Shown here piece after piece: positions 15,973-24,034 of a DNA stretch of 64,000 nucleotides. Position numbers and translations under genes: made by a program. Source of the DNA: Streptomyces fragilis (GTDB lineage: Bacteria > Actinomycetota > Actinomycetes > Streptomycetales > Streptomycetaceae); contig NZ_BEVZ01000008.1 of assembly GCF_003112515.1 (NCBI RefSeq), positions 1 through 64,000 of the forward strand, read 5' to 3'. Under the pieces are notes generated by a model that worked only from the letters and a program-made list of their open reading frames with translations, made no database searches and was not told the DNA's origin. The stretch's first letter is position 1. Every line of letters begins with the position of its first letter.

Positions 15973-17013
15973 TCAGAGGTTGACGCCGCGCTCGGCCAGC
16001 CAGGCCATCGGGTCGACGCCGTCGCCGCCGCCCGGGTGCACCTCCAGGTGCAGGTGCGGGCCGGTGACGTTGCCGGTCGCGCCCACCCGGCCGATGACGT
16101 CGCCGGTGGACACCTTCTGGCCCACGCTGACGTTGATCGACGACTGGTGGCAGTACCAGAGCTCGGTGCCGTCCTCGAGGGTGAGGACCGTCCGGTAGCC
16201 GTAGGAGCCGGCCCAGCCCGCCTCGGTGACGGTGCCCGTGTGGACGGCCTTCAGCAGCGTGCCGGTGGGGGCCGCGAGGTCCAGACCCGTGTGGTAGCCG
16301 GAGGACCACATGGAGCCGGCCTGCATGTAGGTGGAGGTGATCGTGTAGGAGGACGCGGGGGAGACGAAGGTGGCGGCCAGCTTGGCGATGCGCTCGGCCT
16401 CGGCCTTGGCCTTGGCCTCCTCCTCGGCCTTCTCGGCGGCGGCCTCGCGGGCCTGCGCCTCGGCCTTCTCCTTGGCGGCCTTCTCGGCGGCGGCCTGGGC
16501 GGCGGCGTCCTGGGCCTCCAGCGCGGCCTGCGCCTCGGCCTCCTGCTCCTGCTGGGCGGCCTGCGCCATGATGCGGGCGCGCAGCGCCTCGCCCGCGTCG
16601 GCGGGGGAGGCGGTCTCGGTGGGGGCGACACCCACGCCCATCTCGCCGAGGACGCTGGGAGCCTGCTCGACGGCCGCCGTTTCGGCCTCGTCGCCGCCGG
16701 GAAGCAGTGAGGTGACCGGGTCCAGCGACGGCATCTGCGGCATGGTGATGTGCACCGGAGCCTTGCCGGGCGCGGCGGTGGCCATGCCGCCCGCACCGAC
16801 GGCGGCGATCACACCGACGCCGAGGACGGTGGAACTGCGGGCCAGACCCCGCTGCTTGGCCACCCGGTGGCGGCCTCTCTGGACGGTTCCCTCGCTGGGG
16901 TTCCACTCCTCGAAGGCGCCCTCGCCGGGGAATCCCGCGGGACCGTACGCGTCGGCGGCCGCACGCTGGCTCGGCACGAGGGGCAGTTCAGGGGCAGGGG
17001 TGTTGGACGCCAC
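15973..17013 (-). CDS. Secreted M23-family peptidase with coiled-coil
   Basis: 346 residues. An N-terminal cytoplasmic-like stretch precedes a hydrophobic export/anchor segment (SSTVLGVGVIAAVGAG). An Ala/Glu/Lys-rich coiled coil follows (the AEKAAKEKAEAQA region), then a C-terminal LytM/M23 domain. Zinc ligands HTGLDLA (HxxxD) and HLHLEVH (HxH) are intact, so it should be an active cell-wall endopeptidase. The GTG at 17013 has AAGGAG nine bases upstream. A ydaO-type riboswitch in the leader ties its expression to c-di-AMP, as for other Streptomyces cell-wall hydrolases. Confidence 0.92.
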   Translation of the reverse strand: MASNTPAPELPLVPSQRAAADAYGPAGFPGEGAFEEWNPSEGTVQRGRHRVAKQRGLARSSTVLGVGVIAAVGAGGMATAAPGKAPVHITMPQMPSLDPVTSLLPGGDEAETAAVEQAPSVLGEMGVGVAPTETASPADAGEALRARIMAQAAQQEQEAEAQAALEAQDAAAQAAAEKAAKEKAEAQAREAAAEKAEEEAKAKAEAERIAKLAATFVSPASSYTITSTYMQAGSMWSSGYHTGLDLAAPTGTLLKAVHTGTVTEAGWAGSYGYRTVLTLEDGTELWYCHQSSINVSVGQKVSTGDVIGRVGATGNVTGPHLHLEVHPGGGDGVDPMAWLAERGVNL

Positions 17014-17027
17014 GGGGGCGCACTCCT

Positions 17028-17175
17028 TTCCTTCCGTCTCGCCTACCGGGTTAGCTGACGGGTTCGGAGCGGGAAGGTCTCCTACGCGCGTATACCGAGA
17101 TACGCCCGATTCACCCCAAAAGTGGTTCCCCGGTTCCCTCGCGGGATTCGGCAGAGCGCACGGAGCCGTCGCTGG
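17028..17175 (-). promoter_or_regulatory. ydaO-type c-di-AMP riboswitch
   Basis: On the minus strand the leader of the M23 gene carries the conserved ydaO core CCGAACCCGTCAGCTAACC, directly followed by CGGTAGGCG (17039-17066), preceded by GGGTGAATCGGG and CGCGAGGGAACC. These are hallmark sequences of the c-di-AMP riboswitch in actinobacteria, which typically switches off cell-wall hydrolase genes when c-di-AMP is high. The 5' boundary is approximate. Confidence 0.9.
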
Positions 17176-17395
17176 TGACGGCTGGGACAACCGCGCGCTG
17201 CGTTATCGAACGTTAATAGAAGCGGTGGCTCAATTCCAAGCCGTTCCTTCACATCGTCCGACCCTGTGGCCTGAACCTATGGAGACCCAACAGGGCGAAA
17301 CGGACATGGCCTCGGTCACACCGTGACGACCGCCATGGCTTGATCACTTCGGTGGGTTTCCGTGGCCCCGGGGGCCGCTGCCGTGTCCGGGCCGG

Positions 17396-18538
17396 TCACA
17401 GGCTCCGCACGGCGAGCAGGGCCATGTCGTCCTCGGCGTCACCGCCGGAGTGCCGGGCCACGTCCTCGGACAGGAACTCCAGCAGGTCCTCCGGCTCACG
17501 GAACACCCGCCCGTCCAGCCGCTCTACCGGGTCGTAGAACACCCCGTCCTCGTCCCGCGCCTCGGTCATGCCGTCGGTGTAGAAGAGCACCGTCACACCC
17601 GGCCGCAGCGGCACGGGCGGCCCGGGCCGGGGCGGGCCGACGAGCTCCGAGAGCGCGAGCGGCCCCCCGGACCGCCCCGGCTCCAGCAGGCGCGGCCGCG
17701 CCCCCGGTTCCAGCAGCAGCGGCGGCGGATGACCGTGGTTGACGATCGTCACGCTCCGGCCGTCCCGGGTGAACTCGGCGAACACCGCCGTCACGAACCC
17801 CTCCTGCTGTTCCAGCTCCACGGCCCGCCGGTCCCGCTCGCGCACCACCGCCTGTTCCATGTGCTCGGAGGCCTGCTCGATGGTGTCGGCCCGTTCCGCC
17901 ACCTCGCGGAAGGCGCCGACGACGACCGCGACCGCTGCGACGGCGTCCATCCCCTTGCCGCGTACGTCGCCCAGGACCAGCCGCACCCCGTGCGGGGTGT
18001 CGTGCACGGCTTAGAGGTCGCCGCCGATGTTGGCCTCGCGCAGGGCGGCCTGGTACCGGGAGGCGATCCGCAGGGCGCCGATCTGCCGCTGCGGAGGCGG
18101 CATCACGGCCCGCATCGCCACCTCGGCCATCTGCCGGGCCGACGCGAGGCGCAGGTCGACCCGGTGGACCGCGACGTTCAAGACGCAGGACAGCACCGAG
18201 ACGATGACCACGGTGAACAGCTCGGTGGCCAGCAGGGCGGAGTTGTCCGTGTCCTGGGTCAGCCGCACGTACAGGGTGAGGCCCGTCGACAGCAGCCCGA
18301 TGAGCACCGTGGCGCGCAGGGTGTAGAGGGGTGCGGCGATCAACGGGGCGGCCGCGAAGAACGGTACGGCGGTCACGTCCCGCGGCGTCAGACTGTCGTA
18401 GGCGAGGCCGAGGCCCAGGGCCAGGAAGGGCAGCACCCGCAGCACCAGACGGGCGTAGTGGATCCAGCGCCGGCCGGGCCCGAGGGCCTCCTCGACGTCC
18501 GGATCCACCGGTCCGCCTCGCCTCAGCATGGAATCCAT
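17396..18538 (-). pseudogene. SpoIIE-type PP2C phosphatase interrupted by in-frame TAA
   Basis: A single 381-codon frame is interrupted by TAA at 18011-18013. The first part (residues 1-175) holds several membrane helices and the start of the phosphatase domain, ending ANIGGDL-stop. The second part continues in the same frame with AVHDTPHGVRLVLGDVRGKG and the remaining motifs YTDGMTEARDEDG and DDMALLAV. The stop falls where the family has Tyr (GGDLY), so one TAC/TAT-to-TAA change explains it. A GTG six bases past the stop could restart translation, but the halves split the catalytic metal site. Sequencing error is possible. Confidence 0.8.
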
Positions 18539-18673
18539 CGTCCCGCGCCGGGCCGGAAGCGGCGACCGCTGACCTCGGCGCGGATGAGGGCGGAGGCAGG
18601 CGGAGCAGGCGGACTGGAGGGCGCCTGCGAAGGCCGGAGAAGCCGGAGAAGAAGGACGACTGCGGTCGCAAAC

Positions 18674-18712
18674 ACTCAGGGCCGGAATCCCTGAAGGATT
18701 CCGGCCCTGAGT
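18674..18712 (-). terminator. Terminator after tRNA-fMet
   Basis: Perfect 17-bp stem ACTCAGGGCCGGAATCC, loop CTGAA, then its complement, immediately downstream of the tRNA on the minus strand. Confidence 0.85.
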
Positions 18713-18718
18713 TTTCAG

Positions 18719-18792
18719 TAGCGGGGACAGGATTTGAACCTGCGACCTCTGGGTTATGAGCCCAGCGAGCTACCGAGCTGCTCCACCCCGCG
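18719..18792 (-). tRNA. tRNA-fMet (CAT), initiator
   Basis: 74 nt cloverleaf with anticodon CAT. Initiator features are present: the first base of the acceptor stem is unpaired (C1 opposite U72), and three G:C pairs sit next to the anticodon loop (GGG/CCC). CCA is not encoded. A strong hairpin follows. Confidence 0.93.
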
Positions 18793-18841
18793 TCGTTGTG
18801 TCTTCACTGTACGACATGGCGACGGGGAAAAGCGAATCGGT

Positions 18842-19990
18842 TCACGCCGACCCGCCGAGCAGGTGGCGGTTGGGCTCCACGGCCCGCCCCTCGTACTCGG
18901 GCAGTCGCACCACCTCGGCGCCGCCCGCCGCCAGCACCCCGCTGCCGTCCGCGGCCGCCACGAAGGTGTCGGGCTCCCGCCAGGCGGTGACCACCCGCCG
19001 CACCCCCGCGTCGAGGATCAGTCGTGCGCACGGGGCGGGCCGGGAGGCACGGCGGGCGCAGGGCTCCAGGCTGCTGTAGACGGTGGCCCCGGGCAACCGC
19101 GGGTCGGCCCGGTCGATCTTGGCCAGCGCCGCCTCCTCCGCGTGCACCACGGGGTCGTCCCCCTCCCGGGAGTGGCCGCGGGCCAGCTCGGTCCCGTCCT
19201 CGGCCACCACCACGGCGCCCACGCTGAACGCGGTGCGCGACGGCGGGCACTCCCGGGCGAGGTCGCAGGCGAGGCCCAGCCAGTACCGGTCCGCGGCCGA
19301 GGCGAGCGGACCCGCGCCCGGGGCGACCGGCCGGTAGCGGGCGAGCACCACGTCGCCCACCGGCCGGGTCTCCTCCAGCCGCAGCCGGCCCGGCGGGTAG
19401 GCGCCCGGGCCGAAGAGCCGCGGCGCACCCGGCTCGCCGACCAGCAACGGGGCCAGCACCAGCTGGAGCTCGTCGGCGAGACCGAGCCGCAGCAGCTGGG
19501 TGTGGACGCTGCCGCCTCCCTCCACCATCAGCCGTCGCACCCGGTACGCGGCGTGGAGGTGCTCCAGGACCGCCCGCCAGTCGACTTCCGGCCCCACCGG
19601 GACCACTTCGACGTCCTTCTGGCCACGCAGCGCCGCCTGCGCCCGCGATGCGCCCCCGTCGGTGGTGTAGACGGCCTTGCGGCCGCCGGTGCGCCAGAAG
19701 CGTGCAGCCGGGTCCAGTTCACCCGATCCGGTGACGAGCACCTTGAGCGGGAACTCCGGCAGCCCGGCGGCGGTGCGCGCGGCCCGCCGTTCGGGTGAGC
19801 GGACGACCAGCCGCGGGTCGTCGGCACGCAGGGTGCCGGCCCCGATGAGGATCGCGTCGCTCGCGGCCCGCACCTCGTCGACCCGGTCGAAGTCCTGCGG
19901 GCCGGAGAGCAGCAGCCGCTCCGGGCCGGTGTCGTCGAGGCAGCCGTCGAGCGAGACGGCGGCGGAGAGCAGGACGTAGGGGTGCGGCAT
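18842..19990 (-). CDS. RibD-like protein with domains in reversed order (reductase then deaminase)
   Basis: 382 residues. Residues 1 to about 215 resemble the RibD C-terminal/dihydrofolate-reductase-like NADPH reductase (YVLLSAAVSLDGCLDD near the start). Residues from about 240 resemble a cytidine-deaminase-fold domain with zinc ligands HAE (about 283) and EPCARRASRPAPC (about 307-319). Canonical RibD has deaminase first, so the order is inverted. The pairing suggests pyrimidine intermediates of riboflavin or a related pathway, but no other rib gene is near. The ATG at 19990 has GGAG seven bases upstream. Activity is inferred from domains only. Confidence 0.85.
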   Translation of the reverse strand: MPHPYVLLSAAVSLDGCLDDTGPERLLLSGPQDFDRVDEVRAASDAILIGAGTLRADDPRLVVRSPERRAARTAAGLPEFPLKVLVTGSGELDPAARFWRTGGRKAVYTTDGGASRAQAALRGQKDVEVVPVGPEVDWRAVLEHLHAAYRVRRLMVEGGGSVHTQLLRLGLADELQLVLAPLLVGEPGAPRLFGPGAYPPGRLRLEETRPVGDVVLARYRPVAPGAGPLASAADRYWLGLACDLARECPPSRTAFSVGAVVVAEDGTELARGHSREGDDPVVHAEEAALAKIDRADPRLPGATVYSSLEPCARRASRPAPCARLILDAGVRRVVTAWREPDTFVAAADGSGVLAAGGAEVVRLPEYEGRAVEPNRHLLGGSA

Positions 19991-20062
19991 GGGGCGGCTC
20001 CGGGACGTGAAGCGGCGCATGCTCCGGCCGGGGTCGGCCGGGCGCATGCGCCGCGTCAGAAG

Positions 20063-20135
20063 TAGGCCCTGTGGGACTCGAACCCACAACCAATGGATTA
20101 AAAGTCCACTGCTCTGCCAATTGAGCTAAGGGCCC
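20063..20135 (-). tRNA. tRNA-Lys (TTT)
   Basis: 73 nt, acceptor stem GGGCCCT paired with AGGGCCT, anticodon loop CTTTTAA giving TTT, and T-loop GGTTCGAGTCC. A -10-like TATGCT lies upstream at 20156-20161. Confidence 0.96.
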
Positions 20136-20220
20136 AGGGTGATGTTGCTTCCCCGAGCATAGCGGGAGGGGGCCTCCCGTCCGAGCGGGTATCCGGGGCC
20201 GACGGCGCGCGGGAAGCGCG

Positions 20221-20253
20221 GAGGGCCCGCACGACCGAGTCGTGCGGGCCCTC
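20221..20253 (-). terminator. Terminator after DEAD-box helicase
   Basis: Perfect 15-bp stem GAGGGCCCGCACGAC, loop CGA, then its complement, 22 bp beyond the helicase stop codon. Confidence 0.85.
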
Positions 20254-20275
20254 ACAGGCGGTGTGCGCGGGCGTG

Positions 20276-22615
20276 TCAGCCGTTGCGCTTCCAGCGCGGC
20301 TTCTCGTCCCGGCGGCCGAAGGAGCCACCGCGGTGGTCGTCACGACGGTCGTCGCGGCGGCCGAACGGGCGGTCCGAGGCGCCGCCGGAGCGGAAGCCCG
20401 GGCGGTCGTCGCGGCGGTCGCGGTTGAACGGACGGTCGTTGCTGCGGAAGCCGCCACGGTCGTCACGACGCTCGAAGGAACGGCCACCACGGTCGCCGCC
20501 ACGGTCGTCGCGGTTGAACGGACGGTCACCCCGGTCGTTGCCGCGGAAGCCGCCACGGTCGTCACGACGCTCGAAGGAACGGCCACCACGGTCGCCACCG
20601 CGGTCGTCGCGGTTGAACGGACGGTCACCCCGGTCGTTGCCGCGGAAGCCGCCACGGTCGTCACGACGCTCGAACGGACGGCCGCCACGGTCACCGCCGC
20701 GGTCGTCACGGCGCTCGAAGGAACGGCCACCGCGGTCGTCACGGTTGAACGGACGCTCGCTGCGGTCGTCGCGGCGGTCGCGGTTGAACGGACGGTCGTC
20801 GCGGCGCTCGAAGGAACGGCCGCCACGGTCACCGCGGTCGTCGCGGCGGAAACCGCCACGGTCGCCACCGCGGTCGTCACGACGCTCGAAGGAACGGCCA
20901 CCGCGGTCGTCACGGTTGAACGGACGCTCGCTGCGGTCGTCGCGGCGGTCGCGGTTGAACGGACGGTCGTCACGACGCTCGCCGCGGTCGTCACGGCGCT
21001 GCGGGCGGTCCTCGCGCTCGGTGCGGTCGACCTGCTGGGCGCTCGGCTGCTCCGGCACGGAGACGGCGGCGGCCTCGGCGGCCTCCGCGGCCTCACGGAC
21101 GACGGCGGCCTCGGCCAGCGCGGTCTCCGGGTCGTCCCCGCGCTCGCGGGCGGCTCGCGCGGTGAGGCGGTCGGCCTCCTCGCGCAGCTCGGCGGCGCGG
21201 CGCTGCAGGCGCTCCAGCTCCTTGGTGAGCTGGGCGACCTCACGCTCGGCCTGGACGGCGGCGCCGGCCACCGACTCGGCCTGCAGCTCGGTCATCGAGC
21301 GGGCGCCGGTGATCTCGGCGACCTCGGGCTCGAAGGCGGTACCGCTCTGGATGATGTGACGCGAGGCGTCGATGCCCGCGTCCTCCATCAGCCGGAAGAT
21401 CTGGCGGCGCTGGTGCGGCAGCGACAGCGAGACCACGGTGCCGGTGCGGCCGGCACGGGCGGTGCGGCCGGCACGGTGCAGGTAGTCCTTGTGGTCGCCG
21501 GCCGGGTCCACGTTGAGGACCAGGTCGATGCCGTCGACGTGGATGCCGCGGGCGGCGACGTCGGTGGCGACCAGGACGTTGACGTAACCGTCCTTGAAGT
21601 CGGCCAGGGTTCGGGTGCGCGCGCCCTGGGTCATGCCGCCGTGCAGGGCGTCCGCCTTCACACCGGCGTCGCGCAGCTGCTCGGCGATGCGGTCGGCGCC
21701 CAGCTGGGTGCGGACGAAGATGATGGTGCGGCCCTTGCGGGAGGCGATCGCCGCGGTGACCGGAGCCTTGTCCTTCGGCTTCACGATCAGGATGTGGTGC
21801 GACATCGTGGTGACGGCGCCCTGGGCGGCGTCGACCTCGTGGCTGACCGGGTTCTCCAGGTAGCGGTCGACCAGGGTCTTGATCTCGTTCTCCATGGTGG
21901 CGGAGAAAAGCATCCGCTGGCCGCCGGCCGGGATCTGGTCGAGCAGCTCGGTGACCTCGGGCATGAAGCCCAGGTCGGACATCTGGTCGGCCTCGTCGAG
22001 GACCGCGACCTCGACGTCGCCGAGCGAGCAGGCGCCGCGGCCGATGATGTCGCGCAGACGGCCCGGGGTGGCGACGAGGATGTCGACGCCGCGCTCCAGG
22101 GCGTAGATCTGGTTGCCCATCGAGGTGCCGCCGCAGACGACCTTCATCTTGAGGCCGAGCACGTCGCCGTAGGGCTGCAGGGCGTCGGCGACCTGCATGG
22201 CCAGCTCACGGGTCGGGGTGAGGATGACGGCGCGCGGGCGCTTCTTCTCGGTGCGGCCGCCGGCCAGGCGGGCCAGGGTCGGCAGACCGAAGGAGAGGGT
22301 CTTGCCGGAGCCGGTGCGGCCGCGGCCCAGGATGTCCTTGCCGGCCAGGGCGTCCGGGATGGTCGCGGCCTGGATCGGGAAGGGCTTGGTCACGCCGTTC
22401 TGCGCGAGCTTGCGCACGACGCCCTCGGGCAGACCGAGGTCGGCGAAGCTCGGCCCCGTCTCCTCGGGGGCCTGCTCCTCGGCGTGGTCCGCTGCCTCGG
22501 GGGCCTCGACGGCGTCCTGAACCAGGACGGCGTCGGCGTTCTCGTCGTGCCCGCCGAGCTCGGCGGCCGTCTCGTTCTCGGAGACGACGAACTGATCAGT
22601 ACTGGAAATGGACAT
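20276..22615 (-). CDS. DEAD-box ATP-dependent RNA helicase with long Arg/Asp-rich tail
   Basis: 779 residues. The helicase core spans about 50-430: Q motif region FADLGLPEGVV, Walker A GRTGSGKT, DEAD box VLDEADQM, SAT motif LFSATM, and C-terminal motifs TDVAARGI and HRAGRTARAGRTG. A charged coiled-coil (about 455-500) follows. From about residue 528 the chain is dominated by repeats such as RPFNRDRRDDRSERPF and GGRSFERRDDRGG, an RNA-binding, disordered-type tail. The ATG at 22615 is used; a GGAAGG lies 13 bases upstream. A candidate promoter about 160 bp upstream implies a long leader. Likely roles are ribosome assembly or cold adaptation (inference). Confidence 0.93.
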   Translation of the reverse strand: MSISSTDQFVVSENETAAELGGHDENADAVLVQDAVEAPEAADHAEEQAPEETGPSFADLGLPEGVVRKLAQNGVTKPFPIQAATIPDALAGKDILGRGRTGSGKTLSFGLPTLARLAGGRTEKKRPRAVILTPTRELAMQVADALQPYGDVLGLKMKVVCGGTSMGNQIYALERGVDILVATPGRLRDIIGRGACSLGDVEVAVLDEADQMSDLGFMPEVTELLDQIPAGGQRMLFSATMENEIKTLVDRYLENPVSHEVDAAQGAVTTMSHHILIVKPKDKAPVTAAIASRKGRTIIFVRTQLGADRIAEQLRDAGVKADALHGGMTQGARTRTLADFKDGYVNVLVATDVAARGIHVDGIDLVLNVDPAGDHKDYLHRAGRTARAGRTGTVVSLSLPHQRRQIFRLMEDAGIDASRHIIQSGTAFEPEVAEITGARSMTELQAESVAGAAVQAEREVAQLTKELERLQRRAAELREEADRLTARAARERGDDPETALAEAAVVREAAEAAEAAAVSVPEQPSAQQVDRTEREDRPQRRDDRGERRDDRPFNRDRRDDRSERPFNRDDRGGRSFERRDDRGGDRGGFRRDDRGDRGGRSFERRDDRPFNRDRRDDRSERPFNRDDRGGRSFERRDDRGGDRGGRPFERRDDRGGFRGNDRGDRPFNRDDRGGDRGGRSFERRDDRGGFRGNDRGDRPFNRDDRGGDRGGRSFERRDDRGGFRSNDRPFNRDRRDDRPGFRSGGASDRPFGRRDDRRDDHRGGSFGRRDEKPRWKRNG
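20290..21000 (-). repeat. Repetitive tail-coding region of the helicase
   Basis: Near-identical blocks of several tens of bases recur, coding phrases such as DRGGRSFERRDDRGG and RPFNRDRRDDRSERPF. The reverse strand is open too, giving spurious long ORFs. Confidence 0.8.
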
Positions 22616-22774
22616 GCTTATGCGAAACCTTCCGGAGTCTCGTCGGCACGCGCCCGTCAACTCCGTGTTTCGCGAGGAACCGCCTCGATGCGGTCAGCCA
22701 CGGCAAGGGAGAGAACGCGCCACACGGCGCGCTCTTTTTCGCTGCGCCGGGCAAATGGGATCAAACGATCTACC

Positions 22775-22804
22775 ACCATACGCACCTCACGCCCTTCCGC
22801 GCAA
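22775..22804 (-). promoter_or_regulatory. Candidate promoter of the DEAD-box helicase gene
   Basis: On the minus strand, -35 TTGCGC (22799-22804), an 18-bp spacer and -10 TATGGT (22775-22780). This predicts a 5' leader of about 150 nt with GC-rich stem potential around the GCGCGCC segments. Confidence 0.5.
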
Positions 22805-22846
22805 ACGAGAACGGCGAACGCGAGCCACGCCACACTCCGGGCCCTG

Positions 22847-23374
22847 CTACACGGCCACCGGGGCTCCGGCCGCGGAGGGCTGCGACGGGGGCAGCGCGGA
22901 GGAGGGCTGGACCGGCGTGGGGTCCGGCGACGGCGGGGGCGGGGAGGGCTGCGGCTGCACCGGGCTCGGTTCCTGGGTGGGCGGCTCGGGCGCGGGCTCG
23001 CCGGGCTCGGCGGGGGCCGGCTCGCCCGGCTCCTCGACGTCGCCCGGGTCCGCGTCCACCGGATCCTCGGCCTCCCCGGGGCGCTCGCCCTCCTTGCGGT
23101 CCGACGGACGCCGCTCGTCCTTGCCGGGCCTGCCGGGCCGCCGCGAGCCGCCGGTCTCCGGGCGGGCGCCCTCGCCGGTCACCCGGGGGTCGAAGGCGCC
23201 GCCGCCGGGGGCTCCGGGCCCCGCCCCGCCGTCCTCGGCACCACCGCTGCCCGAGGACCGCGACGGCCGGGCCCGGTCGCCGTCCCCGCCCGGCAGGTCC
23301 ACGCAGCCGGTCGCCAGGGCGGAGACGGCGACGACCGCGGCGGCAATACGAACGGGGACGTACACACGGCGCAC
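22847..23374 (-). CDS. Putative lipoprotein, Pro/Gly-rich
   Basis: 175 residues beginning VRRVYVPVRIAAAVVAV, a lipoprotein signal peptide ending in the lipobox-like LATGC. The lipidated Cys is near residue 23. The rest is a low-complexity Gly/Pro/Glu chain with no recognised domain, probably a disordered surface protein. The GTG at 23374 is chosen because GGAGG lies eight bases upstream and it puts the signal peptide at the N-terminus; earlier in-frame starts add an implausible Arg-rich extension. Function unknown. Confidence 0.7.
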   Translation of the reverse strand: MRRVYVPVRIAAAVVAVSALATGCVDLPGGDGDRARPSRSSGSGGAEDGGAGPGAPGGGAFDPRVTGEGARPETGGSRRPGRPGKDERRPSDRKEGERPGEAEDPVDADPGDVEEPGEPAPAEPGEPAPEPPTQEPSPVQPQPSPPPPSPDPTPVQPSSALPPSQPSAAGAPVAV

Positions 23375-23578
23375 GGGAGCCACCTCCGAGGGCGGGGGGA
23401 GAGTCACCCTGCCCAACTCCCGCCGGGCGCAGGAGGACACGCCCACGCGCCGCGCAATCACCACCACCCGCCGCCCCGCGCCGGGCCGGGCGTCAAGAGC
23501 GCCGGGCGTCAGGGCGCCGGGGCATCAAGGCGCCGGGCGTCGGCGCGTCGGGGCGTCGGGGCGTCGGCGCGTCGGGGC

Positions 23579-23929
23579 TCAGCCGTAGCCGAGGTCGTGC
23601 AGGCGCTCGTCGTCGATGCCGAAGTGGTGGGCGATCTCGTGAACGACCGTCACCTCCGTCTCGGCGACCGCGTCCTCGCGGGTGTCGCAGAGCCGCAGGG
23701 TCGGGTTCCGGTAGATGGTGATCCGGTCCGGCAGCACCCCCGCGTACCACTCGCCCCGTTCGGTGAGCGGCGTCCCCTCGTACAGCCCCAGCAGGTCCGG
23801 GTCGTCCGCCGGCGGCTCGTCCTCGACGAACACGGCGACGTTGTCCATCAGCCGTGTCAGCTCGGGCGGGATCCGGTCGAGCGCCTCCGCCACCGTTTCC
23901 TCGAACTCCTCGCGCGTCATCTCCAGCAC
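23579..23929 (-). CDS. Small zinc metallopeptidase-family protein
   Basis: 116 residues of the compact minimal-zincin family. The catalytic motif HEIAHHFGIDD (HExxH plus downstream Asp) lies near the C-terminus, with the conserved phrase WYAGVLPDRITIYRNP before it. The start is taken at GTG 23929 (VLEMTREEF) because homologues usually have this length; the ATG at 23920 is possible. These proteins are common in actinobacteria and no substrate is established. It is divergent from the metallophosphoesterase gene. Confidence 0.88.
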   Translation of the reverse strand: MLEMTREEFEETVAEALDRIPPELTRLMDNVAVFVEDEPPADDPDLLGLYEGTPLTERGEWYAGVLPDRITIYRNPTLRLCDTREDAVAETEVTVVHEIAHHFGIDDERLHDLGYG

Positions 23930-24034
23930 ACCGCCATTCTGTGCCACAACGTCCGCCCGCACACCCGCCCGGTCGCCTCCGGCGCCACTTCCCCGAGCCG
24001 CGTATCCGGTCGCAGACCTGGGCATACGGTCCCA

